Positions 7,953-17,968 of a stretch of DNA of 64,000 bases are shown one piece after another (the stretch's first letter is position 1; each line of letters begins with the position of its first letter). The DNA is from Stenotrophomonas maltophilia. Lineage in GTDB: Bacteria > Pseudomonadota > Gammaproteobacteria > Xanthomonadales > Xanthomonadaceae. The position numbers and the translations under genes are program-made. The stretch lies in contig NZ_CP033877.1 of assembly GCF_006970445.1 (NCBI RefSeq), positions 310,001-374,000 of the forward strand. The letters are read 5' to 3'. The notes under the pieces were generated by a model. The model ran no database searches, had not been told where the DNA came from, and was given only the letters and a program-made list of their open reading frames with translations.

Positions 7953-9287
7953 TTACTTGCGGGTGCCGTCGAGCCAGTTCGGGCCCTTGTTGGTGAGGAA
8001 GAACACATAGACCACCAACGATACCGCGATCGTGGCGGTCACGTAGATGGCGAACCAGTCGACGTGGCCGGTCTTCAGCGCGCCCTGGTACAGCAGCGGG
8101 GCGGTGCCACCGAACAGCGAGTTGGCCAGCGCATAGCCAAGGCCCACGCCCAGTGCACGCACGTGGGTGGGGAACAGTTCGGCCTTCACCACCGCGTTGA
8201 TGGAGGTGTAACCGGTGAGGATGACGAACGCCATGGCCAGGGTCAGGAAGGCCAGGGTGGCGTCATGCTGGTGCGGCAGCTGGGTGATCAGGTACCAGCT
8301 GTACAGCACGCCGCCGACGCCGAAGAACACCAGCAGGGTCTTGCGGCCGATGATGTCCGACAGCCAGCCACCGACCGGCTGCAGCACCATCAGGAAGGCC
8401 AGCACGCCCAGGTTGATCAGGGTGCCGGTCATCGGGTCGTTGCCGGCGAAGGCGCTCTGGATCATCTTCGGGCCGTTCACCGAGTAGGTGTAGAAGGCCA
8501 CGGTGCCGCCCGCCGTGATCAGGAAGCACAGCAGCAGCGGCCGCCACTGGTGCACGAACAGTTCGTACATCGAGCCGGACTTCTGTGCCTTGCCCTCGCG
8601 CGCGGCCTCGATCGACGACTCCGACAGCGACTCGTCCATGCCCCGGCGCAGCCAGAACACCACCACCGCGGCGATGCCGCCGATGCCGAAGGCGATGCGC
8701 CAGCCCCATTCGGAGATTTCCGGCTTGCCCCAGAAGGTCAGCATCAGCAGCAGGGTCAGCTGGGCCAGCACATGGCCGCCGACCAGGGTGACGTAGTGGA
8801 AGGAGGACAGGAAACCGCGGCGGCCGGGAATGGCGGCTTCGGACATGTAGGTCGCGCTGGCACCATATTCGCCACCGGTGGCGAAGCCCTGCAGCAGGCG
8901 TGCGAACAGCAGGATGACCGCGGCCCAGATGCCGATGCTGGCGGCGGTGGGGGTGATGGCGATGAGGAACGAGCACAGCGCCATCAGCGTGACCGAGACG
9001 GTCAGCGCCAGGCGGCGGCCGTGGCGGTCGGCGAAGCGACCGAAGAACCAGGCGCCGATCGGGCGCATCAGGAACGTTGCGGCGAAGATCGCCCACACGT
9101 ACATCGTGGAGTTCTTGTCGTCCGGCGAGAAGAACTGCGATTCGAAGTACACGGCGAACACCGAGTACACGTAGACGTCATACCACTCCACCAGGTTGCC
9201 GGCGGAGCCTTTGAGGGTGTTGGAGATCGACCGGCGCAGGGCGGCGCGGTCGTTCGCGGGTACGGCGGGTTGGGACGTGGTGCTCAT
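7953..9287 (-). CDS. MFS transporter, metabolite:H+ symporter (MHS) family
   Basis: A 444-residue, 12-helix secondary transporter of the major facilitator superfamily. The N-terminal GNLVEWYDVYVYS segment and the loop FGRFADRHGRR are hallmarks of the MHS group, which includes KgtP, ProP, ShiA and citrate permeases. It should import an organic acid, osmolyte or similar metabolite with protons; sequence alone does not fix the substrate, although the general resemblance is closest to alpha-ketoglutarate/dicarboxylate permeases. The length is typical. It is divergent from a YedA-like exporter with about 220 bp between, and has a small membrane-protein gene directly behind it. Confidence 0.88.
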   Translation of the reverse strand: MSTTSQPAVPANDRAALRRSISNTLKGSAGNLVEWYDVYVYSVFAVYFESQFFSPDDKNSTMYVWAIFAATFLMRPIGAWFFGRFADRHGRRLALTVSVTLMALCSFLIAITPTAASIGIWAAVILLFARLLQGFATGGEYGASATYMSEAAIPGRRGFLSSFHYVTLVGGHVLAQLTLLLMLTFWGKPEISEWGWRIAFGIGGIAAVVVFWLRRGMDESLSESSIEAAREGKAQKSGSMYELFVHQWRPLLLCFLITAGGTVAFYTYSVNGPKMIQSAFAGNDPMTGTLINLGVLAFLMVLQPVGGWLSDIIGRKTLLVFFGVGGVLYSWYLITQLPHQHDATLAFLTLAMAFVILTGYTSINAVVKAELFPTHVRALGVGLGYALANSLFGGTAPLLYQGALKTGHVDWFAIYVTATIAVSLVVYVFFLTNKGPNWLDGTRK

Positions 9288-9511
9288 CTGGGTGGGAATC
9301 CTCGATGCGGCGCGTCCGTGCGCAGGGAAAACGGCGCCCGGTCATCGGGGCGGCGCGACCGGGCAGCCCTCTTGGTACTGCATCGGCCGTCAACACGGGG
9401 TAGCAGACCAGAGCAGGGTGCATGGATGGATGACAGCGTGCCACCGTCTGGGGTCACGGACCATACTCAAAACGTCCTAGAATCCGCGTTCCCCCGGCTC
9501 CCTGGTGTGTC

Positions 9512-10417
9512 ATGTCGGTTCCCCCTTCTTCGTCTGCGGCTGCCCCCCGGGGTGGCCTTGTCGCGCTGGCACTGCTGCTGGTCTACGTGGTCTGGGGCTC
9601 GACCTACCTGGGCATCGCCAAGGCCCTGCACGGCGGCGCGCTGCCGCTGACGATGGTCTCCGGCAGCCGGTTCATCATTGCCGGCGGGGTGATGTTCGCG
9701 GCGCTGCGGCTGTTCTGGAAGATGCCGAATCCGACCCTGCGGCAGTGGCGCAACCTGGTGGTGATGGGCGTGACCATGCTGGTGCTGGGCAACGGCATGG
9801 TGGTGCTGGCCGAGCGCGAGGTGTCTTCGGGCCTGGCCGCTACGGCGGTGGCCTCGGTGCCGCTGTGGATGGCGCTGTTCTCGGCACTGCGCGGGCAGCA
9901 TGCCAGCCGCGGTGAGTGGCTGGGCATCGCCATCGGCTTCCTGGGCGTGGTCTGGCTCAACGCCGGCAGCAGCCTGACCGCCTCGCCGACAGGGCTGGTG
10001 CTGCTGCTGATCGCGCCGATCGGCTGGGCGTTCGGTTCGGTGTGGGCACGCGGGCTGGACCTGCCGGGCCCGTTCATGACCGCGGCCGGGCAGATGATCT
10101 GCGGCGGCGTGCTGCTGGTGCTGATCGGCCTGGCGGTCGGCGAGCGCCCGACCACGCTGCCGGACACCGGCGGCCTGTTGGCGATGGCCTACCTGTGCGT
10201 GTTCGGCTCCATCGTCGCGTTTACCGCCTACGTGTGGCTGCTGCAGAACGTGCGCCCGGCGCTGGCCGGCAGCTATGCGTACGTCAATCCGGTGATCGCG
10301 GTGCTGCTCGGCGCGCTGCTCAACGGTGAACGATTCGGCTGGCGCGACCTGCTGGCGATGGCGGTGATTCTTCTGGGTGTGGTGGTACTGACAATGGCAA
10401 GGACGAGAAAGAAGTGA
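9512..10417 (+). CDS. yedA: EamA family exporter, YedA-like
   Basis: A 301-residue inner-membrane protein with ten predicted helices and two EamA (DMT superfamily) repeats. The first repeat starts with YVVWGSTYLGI near residue 25, typical of the YedA/RhaT-like drug/metabolite exporters, and the second ends with SYAYVNPVIAVLLGALLNGE. These proteins export amino acids or other small metabolites; no substrate can be assigned. It overlaps the next EamA gene by four bases (GTGA), which indicates translational coupling of two exporters of the same superfamily. Confidence 0.85.
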   Translation: MSVPPSSSAAAPRGGLVALALLLVYVVWGSTYLGIAKALHGGALPLTMVSGSRFIIAGGVMFAALRLFWKMPNPTLRQWRNLVVMGVTMLVLGNGMVVLAEREVSSGLAATAVASVPLWMALFSALRGQHASRGEWLGIAIGFLGVVWLNAGSSLTASPTGLVLLLIAPIGWAFGSVWARGLDLPGPFMTAAGQMICGGVLLVLIGLAVGERPTTLPDTGGLLAMAYLCVFGSIVAFTAYVWLLQNVRPALAGSYAYVNPVIAVLLGALLNGERFGWRDLLAMAVILLGVVVLTMARTRKK

Positions 10418-11310
10418 GCATGGACGAGAAAGAACAACGCCGGGGCCTGCTGGTCACCGCTTCGACCTTCGTGATCTGGGGCCTGGTGCCGGTGTACTGG
10501 CACCTGCTCAACGAGGTGCCCTCGTTCCAGATCATCGCCCACCGCATCATCTGGAGCACCGTGATGGTGCTGGGCTGGCTGCTGATCAGCTCGCGCCTGG
10601 GCTGGTGGCAGAAGATCGCCGCACAGCCGCGCGCGCTGCCGATCCTGCTGGTGTCGAGCCTGACCATCGCCTTCAACTGGGGCCTGTATATCTGGGCGAT
10701 CAATGCCGGCCACGTCATCGAGACCAGCCTGGGCTACTTCATCAACCCGCTGGTGAACGTGCTGCTGGGCGTGCTGGTGCTGAAGGAGCGACTGCGCCGC
10801 CTGCAGTGGGTAGCGGTGGCGATGGCGGCGGTGGGCGTGGCCTGGCTGACCATCGACGCCGGCACGCCGCCGTGGATCGCGCTGGGCCTGGCCTGTTCGT
10901 TCGGCCTGTATGGCCTGCTGCGCAAGCTGGTCTCGGTCGACCCGGTGGCCGGCCTGGGCGTGGAAAGCATGTACCTGTTCCTGCCGGCGCTGGCCTTCGC
11001 GATCTGGGCGGAAAACGGCCATGGCGGTGCGTTCTTCCATGGCTGGGGCTGGCGCAACGACCTGCTGCTGATCTTCGGTGGCGCGATCACTGCGGTGCCG
11101 CTGATCGGTTTCGCCTACGGCGTGAAGCGCATTCCGCTGTCGCTGGTCGGCATCCTGCAGTACATCGCGCCGAGCCTGCAGCTGCTGCTGGGCGTGTTCT
11201 TCTTCCACGAAGCGTTCGACACCGCCAAGGCGATCGGCTTCGCCGCGATCTGGGCCGGCCTGGTCCTGTTCGTCGGCGACAACATCCGCACGATGCGGGC
11301 CAAGCAGTAG
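10414..11310 (+). CDS. rarD: EamA family transporter RarD
   Basis: A 298-residue, ten-helix permease of the RarD branch of the DMT superfamily. The signature region FVIWGLVPVYWHLL near residue 20 and IIAHRIIWS near 42 are typical of RarD (chloramphenicol-sensitivity protein family). A physiological substrate is not known. Translation may start at GTG 10414, overlapping the stop of the YedA-like gene by four bases, or at ATG 10420 six bases later. The TAG stop (11308-11310) is again preceded by G, forming GTAG, followed by a GC-rich segment. Confidence 0.88.
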   Translation: MSMDEKEQRRGLLVTASTFVIWGLVPVYWHLLNEVPSFQIIAHRIIWSTVMVLGWLLISSRLGWWQKIAAQPRALPILLVSSLTIAFNWGLYIWAINAGHVIETSLGYFINPLVNVLLGVLVLKERLRRLQWVAVAMAAVGVAWLTIDAGTPPWIALGLACSFGLYGLLRKLVSVDPVAGLGVESMYLFLPALAFAIWAENGHGGAFFHGWGWRNDLLLIFGGAITAVPLIGFAYGVKRIPLSLVGILQYIAPSLQLLLGVFFFHEAFDTAKAIGFAAIWAGLVLFVGDNIRTMRAKQ

Positions 11311-11325
11311 CGCCGGCGGGGCTGC

Positions 11326-11363
11326 GGGGTCAGAGTCCTTCGCAGGGCGAAGGGATCCGACCT
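11326..11363. repeat. Imperfect GGGGTCAGA-type palindrome
   Basis: An imperfect inverted repeat, GGGGTCAGAGTCCTTCGC/GCGAAGGGATCCGACC, related to the perfect copy at 42562-42600. It lies between the convergent rarD and TonB-receptor genes. Confidence 0.7.
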
Positions 11364-11374
11364 CGCTTCCACCC

Positions 11375-11408
11375 AAAAAAGAACGGCGCCCCGAGGGGCG
11401 CCGTTCTG
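11375..11408 (-). terminator. Rho-independent terminator of the TonB receptor gene
   Basis: A 13-bp perfect stem (AGAACGGCGCCCC/GGGGCGCCGTTCT, 11380-11407 region) with a two-base loop, followed on the minus strand by six T residues (A run at 11375-11380). Confidence 0.92.
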
Positions 11409-11463
11409 CTTCCATCCACGGCCAGGAGAGAGGGATGGCCGTGGCGGGAACGCGGTTGCAGGC

Positions 11464-14289
11464 TTAGAAGCGCTGCTGGTACTTCATGTACATGAAGCGG
11501 CCGATGTCGAAGCCACCGTAGTAGGTGAAGCTGCTGTTCGGCTGGCTGTACATGATCGGACCCTGGTGGTTGAACACGTTGTTCACGCCCAGCGACACGG
11601 TGCCATCCCACGGCAGGTTGTAACGCACCTGCAGGTCGTGGAAGGTGTTGGAGCCCACCTTGTTGGTCGGCGATGCGCTGGTGTACGACGAGTTGAAGCC
11701 CGGCATGTTGCACTCGTCCATGTACGAGCACTTCTCCTTCATGCTGGAGTAGTAGCGCGCGGTCCAGCCGATGCCGAGGTCGCCGTACTGCCAATCCAGA
11801 TTGAAGGTGGAGCGCACGCGGAAGTCACCCGCCCAACCGGTACGCTGTTCCACCGGAGTGGTGGCGGCGCTGTCGTTGCGCTGCTCCAGGTAGTCGGTGT
11901 AGGTGGTGTTCCAGTTGACGGCGAACTTGCCGAACGCGGTTTCCGGCAGGCGGTAACGCACGTTGATGTCATAGCCGGCGGTTTCGCGGTAGCCCGCGTT
12001 GACCAGCGAGCGGTCCAGCGACGAGACCTGGCCGTTGCTGCCACGGGTGAAGCGGCCGCAGGCGGCATCCGAACCCTGCACGTAGCACTGTTCCAGGATG
12101 TTGGTGGCCGACTCACCGACGATGGCGTTGTCGATGCGGATCTTCCACCAGTCCAGGCTGACGTCCAGGCCCTGCACGAAGTCCGGGCTGTAGACCAGGC
12201 CCACGGTCCAGGTCTTGGCGGTTTCCGGTTTCAGGTCCGGGTTGGAGCCCGAGCTGAAATCGGTGGTGGCCTGCTGGCCGGGCTTGGTGGCCACGCTGCC
12301 ATCGCTGTTGAGCTGGCGGAAGTTGGCCGGCACCTTCAGCGCCTGGCAACGGGCAGCAACGGTCGGGCTGGTGGCGGCGGTACCGAAGGAGGTATCGCAC
12401 GGGTCGGTGAACGAGTCGCGGCTGCTGACGGTGCCGCCGTACAGGTCATCCACGGTCGGCGCACGGAAGCCGGTGCCGTAGGTGGCGCGCACCAGCAGGC
12501 TGTCGATCGGCTTCCACTTCAGGCCGAACTTGCTGTTGGTGGTGGAACCGAAGTTGTTGTAGTCCGAGTAGCGACCGGCCACGTCCAGCGATAGTTCGCG
12601 GGCGAACGGCAGGTCGGCCAGCAGCGGCACCTGCAGTTCCAGGTAGACCTCGTTGAGCGAGTAGTTGCCGCGGGTCGGCTGGCCGCCGGTGCCGGCGATC
12701 TCGCCCTTCTGCACCATCATGTCCGGCGTGTAGCTGGCTTCCTCGCTGCGGTGCTCGAAGCCCATCGCGGCCAGGATGTCGCCGGCCGGCAGGGTGAACA
12801 GCGAGCCGGAGATGTTGCCGCTGGCGACCTTGGTGGTGCTCTGCATCTTGTCGACGAAGCGGGTGAACAGGTAGTCCTGCACATCCTGGTTGCTCAGCGA
12901 GCCCGGGCCGGTGTAACCCATCGGGGCGGACGGGTTCCACGGCACGCAGCCGGCGATCACCGCGCCCGGCGCACCGCAGCGGGCCACGTTGCCGTCCATG
13001 AAGGACGGGCCGACGGCCAGGTTGACGTGCGGCTGGTACATGCTGCCGGTACCGATGCGCTCGCCTTCGTTGCGGTTGTACATGTAGTTGACGTTCCAGT
13101 CCCAGTACCGCGAACCGGTTTCGAAGCTGCCTTCCAGGCCGATGCTGGCGCGCTTGGTTTCCAGGTTGTTCTCGGTACCGCGCGGCAGTTCCTCGGTGCG
13201 GTGCGCGAACAGCGCGTCCTGGCCCCACAGGTTGAACGCGCTGTCCTTGGACAGGGCGGCACGGCTGCCATTGCGGGCCTGTGCGGCGCTGACCGAGTAC
13301 GGGTAGCCGGCCAGGTGCTTGGTCGACTCGCGCTTGCTGTACAGCGCGTCGGCGACGATGCGCAGGTTGTCGGTGATCGAGAAGCCACCGTTGGCGAACA
13401 CCGAGGTGCGCTCCAGGCCGGTCAGCAGGCTCATGTTCGACTTGGTGTTGGCACCATCGGCCGGATCCGGCGCATGGAAGTTGCCGGCCTTGCTCGGGTC
13501 GCCGCCCGGGCCCACGGTCAGGTTCTTGCCACCGACGGTGACGTAGCCCCACGGGGTGTTGCCATTGAGGCCATCGTTCGGGTGGCGCGGGCCGTTGGTG
13601 TAACGGCTGAACTCGCGGTCCTTGCCCAGCACCTCGTCTTCCTTGGTGCGCTCGGCGCCCACGCTGAACCAGCCGCGCTCGAAGGTCTTGCCGAAGGTCG
13701 CGCTGTAGGCGCGCTTCTGGCCGTCACCCTGACCGTACTGGCCGACATAGACACTGGCTTCGCCACCATCGAAATTCTTGCGGGTGATGATGTTGACCAC
13801 GCCGGCGATGGCATCGGAGCCGTACAGCGCGGACGCGCCGTCGGTCAGCACTTCTACGCGCTCGACGATGGACGACGGGATCGAGGCCAGGTCGGAGTAA
13901 CCGCCGGCGCTGACACCCATGCGGCGGCCGTCGATCAGCACCAGGCTGCGTTCCGGGCCCAGGTTGCGCAGGCTGACGTACATGCCGCCGAAGTCGCGCG
14001 AAGAGGTCAGCGACGAGGCGCGGCTCATGCTCGGCGCACCGGCGGCAGGAATGTCCTGCAGGATGTCGGCGACGTTGACGTAGCCCTTCTTCTCGATCTC
14101 GGCGCGGTTGAGCGCGACCACCGGCTGTGCGGTTTCGACACTGGCCTGGCGGATGCGCGAGCCGGTGATTTCGATGCGGTCGAGGTTGGTCGGGGTATCG
14201 CCGGCGCTCTGTGCGAAGGCGGGGGTGGTGCAGCTGGCGGCCAGCGCGATGACGATCGCGTTGCGCAGCGGATTGGTTTTCAGGGACAT
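11464..14289 (-). CDS. TonB-dependent outer-membrane receptor
   Basis: A 941-residue TonB-dependent receptor. The N-terminus has a signal peptide (about 1-27, ending PAFAQ), then a TonB-box-like region (DRIEITGSRI), a plug domain (about 50-170; VADILQDIPAAG, SLRNLGPERSLVLIDGRR, GASALYGSDAIAGVVNIITR) and a long beta-barrel ending in the aromatic C-terminus YQQRF. The ATG at 14289 (MSLKTNPLRN) is preferred over an in-frame start at 14319 since it begins the signal peptide. Such receptors import siderophores, peptides, vitamins or plant-derived sugars; nothing nearby (no sigma/anti-sigma pair, no catabolic genes) fixes the ligand. A terminator-like hairpin lies in the leader. Confidence 0.92.
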   Translation of the reverse strand: MSLKTNPLRNAIVIALAASCTTPAFAQSAGDTPTNLDRIEITGSRIRQASVETAQPVVALNRAEIEKKGYVNVADILQDIPAAGAPSMSRASSLTSSRDFGGMYVSLRNLGPERSLVLIDGRRMGVSAGGYSDLASIPSSIVERVEVLTDGASALYGSDAIAGVVNIITRKNFDGGEASVYVGQYGQGDGQKRAYSATFGKTFERGWFSVGAERTKEDEVLGKDREFSRYTNGPRHPNDGLNGNTPWGYVTVGGKNLTVGPGGDPSKAGNFHAPDPADGANTKSNMSLLTGLERTSVFANGGFSITDNLRIVADALYSKRESTKHLAGYPYSVSAAQARNGSRAALSKDSAFNLWGQDALFAHRTEELPRGTENNLETKRASIGLEGSFETGSRYWDWNVNYMYNRNEGERIGTGSMYQPHVNLAVGPSFMDGNVARCGAPGAVIAGCVPWNPSAPMGYTGPGSLSNQDVQDYLFTRFVDKMQSTTKVASGNISGSLFTLPAGDILAAMGFEHRSEEASYTPDMMVQKGEIAGTGGQPTRGNYSLNEVYLELQVPLLADLPFARELSLDVAGRYSDYNNFGSTTNSKFGLKWKPIDSLLVRATYGTGFRAPTVDDLYGGTVSSRDSFTDPCDTSFGTAATSPTVAARCQALKVPANFRQLNSDGSVATKPGQQATTDFSSGSNPDLKPETAKTWTVGLVYSPDFVQGLDVSLDWWKIRIDNAIVGESATNILEQCYVQGSDAACGRFTRGSNGQVSSLDRSLVNAGYRETAGYDINVRYRLPETAFGKFAVNWNTTYTDYLEQRNDSAATTPVEQRTGWAGDFRVRSTFNLDWQYGDLGIGWTARYYSSMKEKCSYMDECNMPGFNSSYTSASPTNKVGSNTFHDLQVRYNLPWDGTVSLGVNNVFNHQGPIMYSQPNSSFTYYGGFDIGRFMYMKYQQRF

Positions 14290-14311
14290 CCGTGAAATCT
14301 CGTGTTTCAGT

Positions 14312-14338
14312 AAAAACAAGCGCCCGTTCTATGGGCGC
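14312..14338 (-). promoter_or_regulatory. Attenuator-like hairpin in the TonB receptor leader
   Basis: On the minus strand, a GCGCCC/GGGCGC stem (14333-14338 with 14320-14325, seven-base loop) is followed directly by TTGTTTTT and lies about 25 bases before the start codon. The layout is that of a Rho-independent terminator within the 5' leader. A regulatory role is inferred only from position and shape. Confidence 0.4.
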
Positions 14339-14556
14339 GTGGGGTGCTGCAAACCAACGTGGGGGGCGCGATTCTAGAATGTTTCCATTCGTAACTGTTT
14401 GTCTCCGCGCTGTGCGATGTGCGCGAAAATGAATCGCAACCAACAATCCACAGATGCGCTGTGCGCAGCGTCACGCGCGCTGCGTTTGCGATGGGCAGAG
14501 GCATCGATAGCGGCGGATTTCCTGCAATCTGTAGCAGCGCATGTGCGCAGGCATCC

Positions 14557-14579
14557 ATCCACGCATGGCGTGGATCTAC
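14557..14579. repeat. Inverted GTAG-type palindrome
   Basis: ATCCACGC (14557-14564), loop ATG, GCGTGGAT (14568-14575) and CTAC (14576-14579): the same element as at 5700 but in the opposite orientation. Confidence 0.8.
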
Positions 14580-14605
14580 TGCACCGGGATCTGACCCCGC
14601 CAACG

Positions 14606-14634
14606 AAAAAGGGACGGAGCCTTCGCTCCGTCCC
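14606..14634 (-). terminator. Rho-independent terminator of the HlyD/FtsX exporter operon
   Basis: Perfect 10-bp stem GGGACGGAGC (14611-14620)/GCTCCGTCCC (14625-14634), CTTC loop, followed on the minus strand by five T residues. It lies about 35 bp beyond the last permease gene. Confidence 0.9.
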
Positions 14635-14668
14635 CCTGCGTGATGCGCAGTCCACCGCTGCGTGATGC

Positions 14669-15991
14669 TCAGGTTTCGCGCAGCGCCGTGGTGATCGGCA
14701 AACGTGCCGCACGCAGTGCCGGGAACAGGCCGCCGACCAGGCCGATGCCCAGTGCCCATTTCAGGCCGGTCCACAGCAGTTCCGGCGACACATGGAACTT
14801 GAACACCACCGCGCTGAAGTTGCTGCCGATGGTGGACACGCTGTAGCCATTGAACAGCAGCCACGCGACCGCACAGCCGAGCAGGCCACCGAGCAGCGCC
14901 AGCAGCATCGTCTCCAGCATCACCGCCGTCACCACCGGCAGGCCGCGGAAGCCGATCGCACGCATGGTGGCGATTTCGCGGGCGCGCGTGGCCACTGCCG
15001 CATACATGGTGTTGAGCGCGCCGAACACCGCACCCACCGCCATGATCGTGCCGATCACCTTGCCGAGGATGTCGATCAGCTTGGTCAGCCCGCCGCCCTG
15101 CTTGCTGTAGTAGACGCGGGTGGTTTCCACGTCCAGTTTCAGGCGCGGGTCGGCGGCGACGGCGGCCTTGAACTGCTCGAAGCCGGGCTTGCCATCGGTG
15201 CGCACGCTGATCGACTGCCAGGCACTGCGCTGGTAGGTGGTGGCCAGCGTATCGGCGTCGGTCCACAGCTCCGAATCATGCGCGTCGCCGGTGGCGAACA
15301 CACCCACCACGGTCCAGGCCTGGTTGCCCAGGGTCAGCGTCTTGCCGACGTCCATATCGCGGAACTGGCCCTTGGCGCCCTGGCCGACCACGATCTCGCG
15401 CAGGCCGGTGGCGAACTTGCGGCCCTCAACGATCTTGACCTTTTCATGCACCGCCCACGCCTGCGGGCCCACGCCGCGGAACTGCGCGTTGACGTCGGTG
15501 CCATCGGACTTCGACACCAGGTTGACTACCTGCGATAGCTCCGGCGAGAGCAGCGGCCGGCCTTGCGCATCGCGGCTGATGCCGGGCAGGGTGGACAGCA
15601 TCGGTACCTGCTCGCGGGTGATCACCGAGTTGGTCTCGGCCTGCGAGCCACCGCGCAGCACGATGGCAGTGGTGTCATCGCCGGTGTTGTTGAGCGTGGC
15701 CTGGAAGCCTTCGCCCATCGCCAGCATCGCCACCAGCACGCCGACCACGCCGGCGATGCCGACCACGATCACCGAGGAGGCGCCCCAGCGCTGTGGCAGG
15801 CTGGCCACGCCGATGCGGGTGGCGGCCAGCGCCAGTCGCCCACCGCGGGTCAGCAGCAGCCACAGTGCGACCAGCACGGCCACGGCCAGCACGCCGATCC
15901 ACGGCAGGCTGATCCACAGCACCAGGCCGATCACCAGCAGCAGCACCGTCACGCCGTTGCCCAGCCACTTCTTGAGTTTGCTCTTGAACAT
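14669..15991 (-). CDS. FtsX-like ABC permease (second permease of the operon)
   Basis: A 440-residue MacB/FtsX-type permease. Two N-terminal membrane segments (about 12-50) precede a further helix near residue 75, then a large periplasmic MacB-like domain (about 95-300) and three C-terminal helices ending in an ALRAARLPITTALRE motif, typical of this family. The extra N-terminal helix pair distinguishes it from its neighbour. It should form, with the permease just upstream (13-bp gap), a heterodimeric membrane component driven by the ATPase at 17177-17866. Such machines push substrates from the periplasmic side outward rather than importing them. Substrate unknown. Confidence 0.85.
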   Translation of the reverse strand: MFKSKLKKWLGNGVTVLLLVIGLVLWISLPWIGVLAVAVLVALWLLLTRGGRLALAATRIGVASLPQRWGASSVIVVGIAGVVGVLVAMLAMGEGFQATLNNTGDDTTAIVLRGGSQAETNSVITREQVPMLSTLPGISRDAQGRPLLSPELSQVVNLVSKSDGTDVNAQFRGVGPQAWAVHEKVKIVEGRKFATGLREIVVGQGAKGQFRDMDVGKTLTLGNQAWTVVGVFATGDAHDSELWTDADTLATTYQRSAWQSISVRTDGKPGFEQFKAAVAADPRLKLDVETTRVYYSKQGGGLTKLIDILGKVIGTIMAVGAVFGALNTMYAAVATRAREIATMRAIGFRGLPVVTAVMLETMLLALLGGLLGCAVAWLLFNGYSVSTIGSNFSAVVFKFHVSPELLWTGLKWALGIGLVGGLFPALRAARLPITTALRET

Positions 15992-16004
15992 GTCTGTGTT
16001 CTCC

Positions 16005-17162
16005 TCAGCGGCCGGCCAGTGCGTCGACGATCTTCAGGCGCTTGGCACGCAGCGCCGGCAACAGGCCGACGATGATGCCGATCACCACGATCAGGCCCAG
16101 CCCCATCAGCCAGGTCGGCGTCGGCACGTGCGGCGGCAGCATGCCGATGCTCTTCGGGCTGATGACCGGCAGGATCAGCGCGGCCAGGCCCATGCCGATC
16201 AGGCCGCCCAGGCCGATCAGCAGCACCGACTCCACCATCACCAGGGTCAGCACAGTGCTGTCCTTGAAGCCCAGCGTCTTCAGCGTGGCCAGTTCGGGCA
16301 CGCGCTCGCGCACCGCCTGCGCCATGGTGTTGCCGGTCAACAGCAGCAGGGTGAAGAACACCGCGCCCATGATCGACGTGACGATCATGCCGATGTCCGC
16401 GAACTGCTTGACGAAGGCCTGCTGGAACGCCGATTCGGTCTGGGTCTTGGTTTCGTGGTCGGAGTTGGCCGAGATCGCATCGATGGCCTGTGCCACCCGC
16501 GAGGAGTGGTCCGGGTTGTCCAGCGTCACCGTGTACCAGCTCACCTGGTTCTTGATGTAGTCGTTGGACTCATCGAAGTACTTCCAGTTCATCATCAGCT
16601 GGCGTTCTTCATTGGCGGCCAGCGCACGGTCCTTGGAGCGGTAGATGCCCTTGAGCACCAGTGGCCAGTCGTTGCTGCCGCCGCGCGGGAAGATCGTTGC
16701 CTGCAGCGGGATGGTGTCGCCGATCTTCCAGCCGAACTGCTTGGCCAGGGTCTCGCCGACGATGGCGCCGGTGCGGGTCTGCTTCCAGTCCTCCAGCTGC
16801 GCTGGATCAATCTGCAGCTCGCGGTAGACATCGAAGTAGTTGGGTGACACCGAGAAGTTCGGGAAGAAGTTCTTCGGGTCCTGGTAGATGCCGCCGAACC
16901 ACATGCCATAGGCCACGTCGCGCACGCCGGCCACCTGGCGCACCTGGGCTTCCAGGCGGATCGGCAGCGACTGGGTGATCGACAGGCGCGAAGCGACCAC
17001 CAGGCGGTTGGCCCCTTCCACGCTGCCACCAGAAGTGAACGCCACGCGCACCGAGTCGAGCATGCCGAACAGCAGGAACGCGGCGACCACCGAGAGCAGG
17101 GTCAGCAGGGTACGGGTGCGGCTGCGGAACAGCTGTGCCCACACCAACGAGAAGTATTTCAT
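16005..17162 (-). CDS. FtsX-like ABC permease (first permease of the operon)
   Basis: A 385-residue permease of the MacB/FtsX family: one N-terminal helix (about 17-37, [20 protein letters not shown]), a periplasmic domain (about 40-255) and three helices in the C-terminal third, ending [16 protein letters not shown]. It lies 14 bp behind the ATPase gene and 13 bp ahead of the second permease, so the four-gene unit HlyD-ATPase-FtsX-FtsX is surely one transcript. The partner arrangement (two different permeases) differs from MacB, where ATPase and permease are fused and homodimeric. Confidence 0.87.
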   Translation of the reverse strand: MKYFSLVWAQLFRSRTRTLLTLLSVVAAFLLFGMLDSVRVAFTSGGSVEGANRLVVASRLSITQSLPIRLEAQVRQVAGVRDVAYGMWFGGIYQDPKNFFPNFSVSPNYFDVYRELQIDPAQLEDWKQTRTGAIVGETLAKQFGWKIGDTIPLQATIFPRGGSNDWPLVLKGIYRSKDRALAANEERQLMMNWKYFDESNDYIKNQVSWYTVTLDNPDHSSRVAQAIDAISANSDHETKTQTESAFQQAFVKQFADIGMIVTSIMGAVFFTLLLLTGNTMAQAVRERVPELATLKTLGFKDSTVLTLVMVESVLLIGLGGLIGMGLAALILPVISPKSIGMLPPHVPTPTWLMGLGLIVVIGIIVGLLPALRAKRLKIVDALAGR

Positions 17163-17176
17163 CGCCGTGGCCTCCG

Positions 17177-17866
<690 letters not shown>

Positions 17867-17968
17867 GGGTGGTTCTCCACGGAAGGCGGGAAACGGGGAA
17901 GCGCACCCGCGATGGCCGCGGGCGAGCGTCGAGCGGTGCTGCCGGCGGCGCCTACGGGCGCCAGGCCG

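Larger units (their letters stand above)
14340..14668. other. Gene-free gap between TonB receptor and ABC exporter operon
   Basis: Holds the promoter region of the minus-strand TonB receptor, an inverted GTAG palindrome (14557-14579) and the terminator of the ABC exporter operon (14606-14634). I see no gene in it. Confidence 0.6.

Noticed and set aside
7800..9650. 616-codon plus-strand frame opposite the MHS permease.
   Set aside because: Composition rich in His, Gln and Gly with no motif; a shadow of the permease gene.
12751..14295. Long plus-strand open frame opposite the TonB-dependent receptor.
   Set aside because: No family motif, no ribosome site; the receptor on the minus strand is certain.
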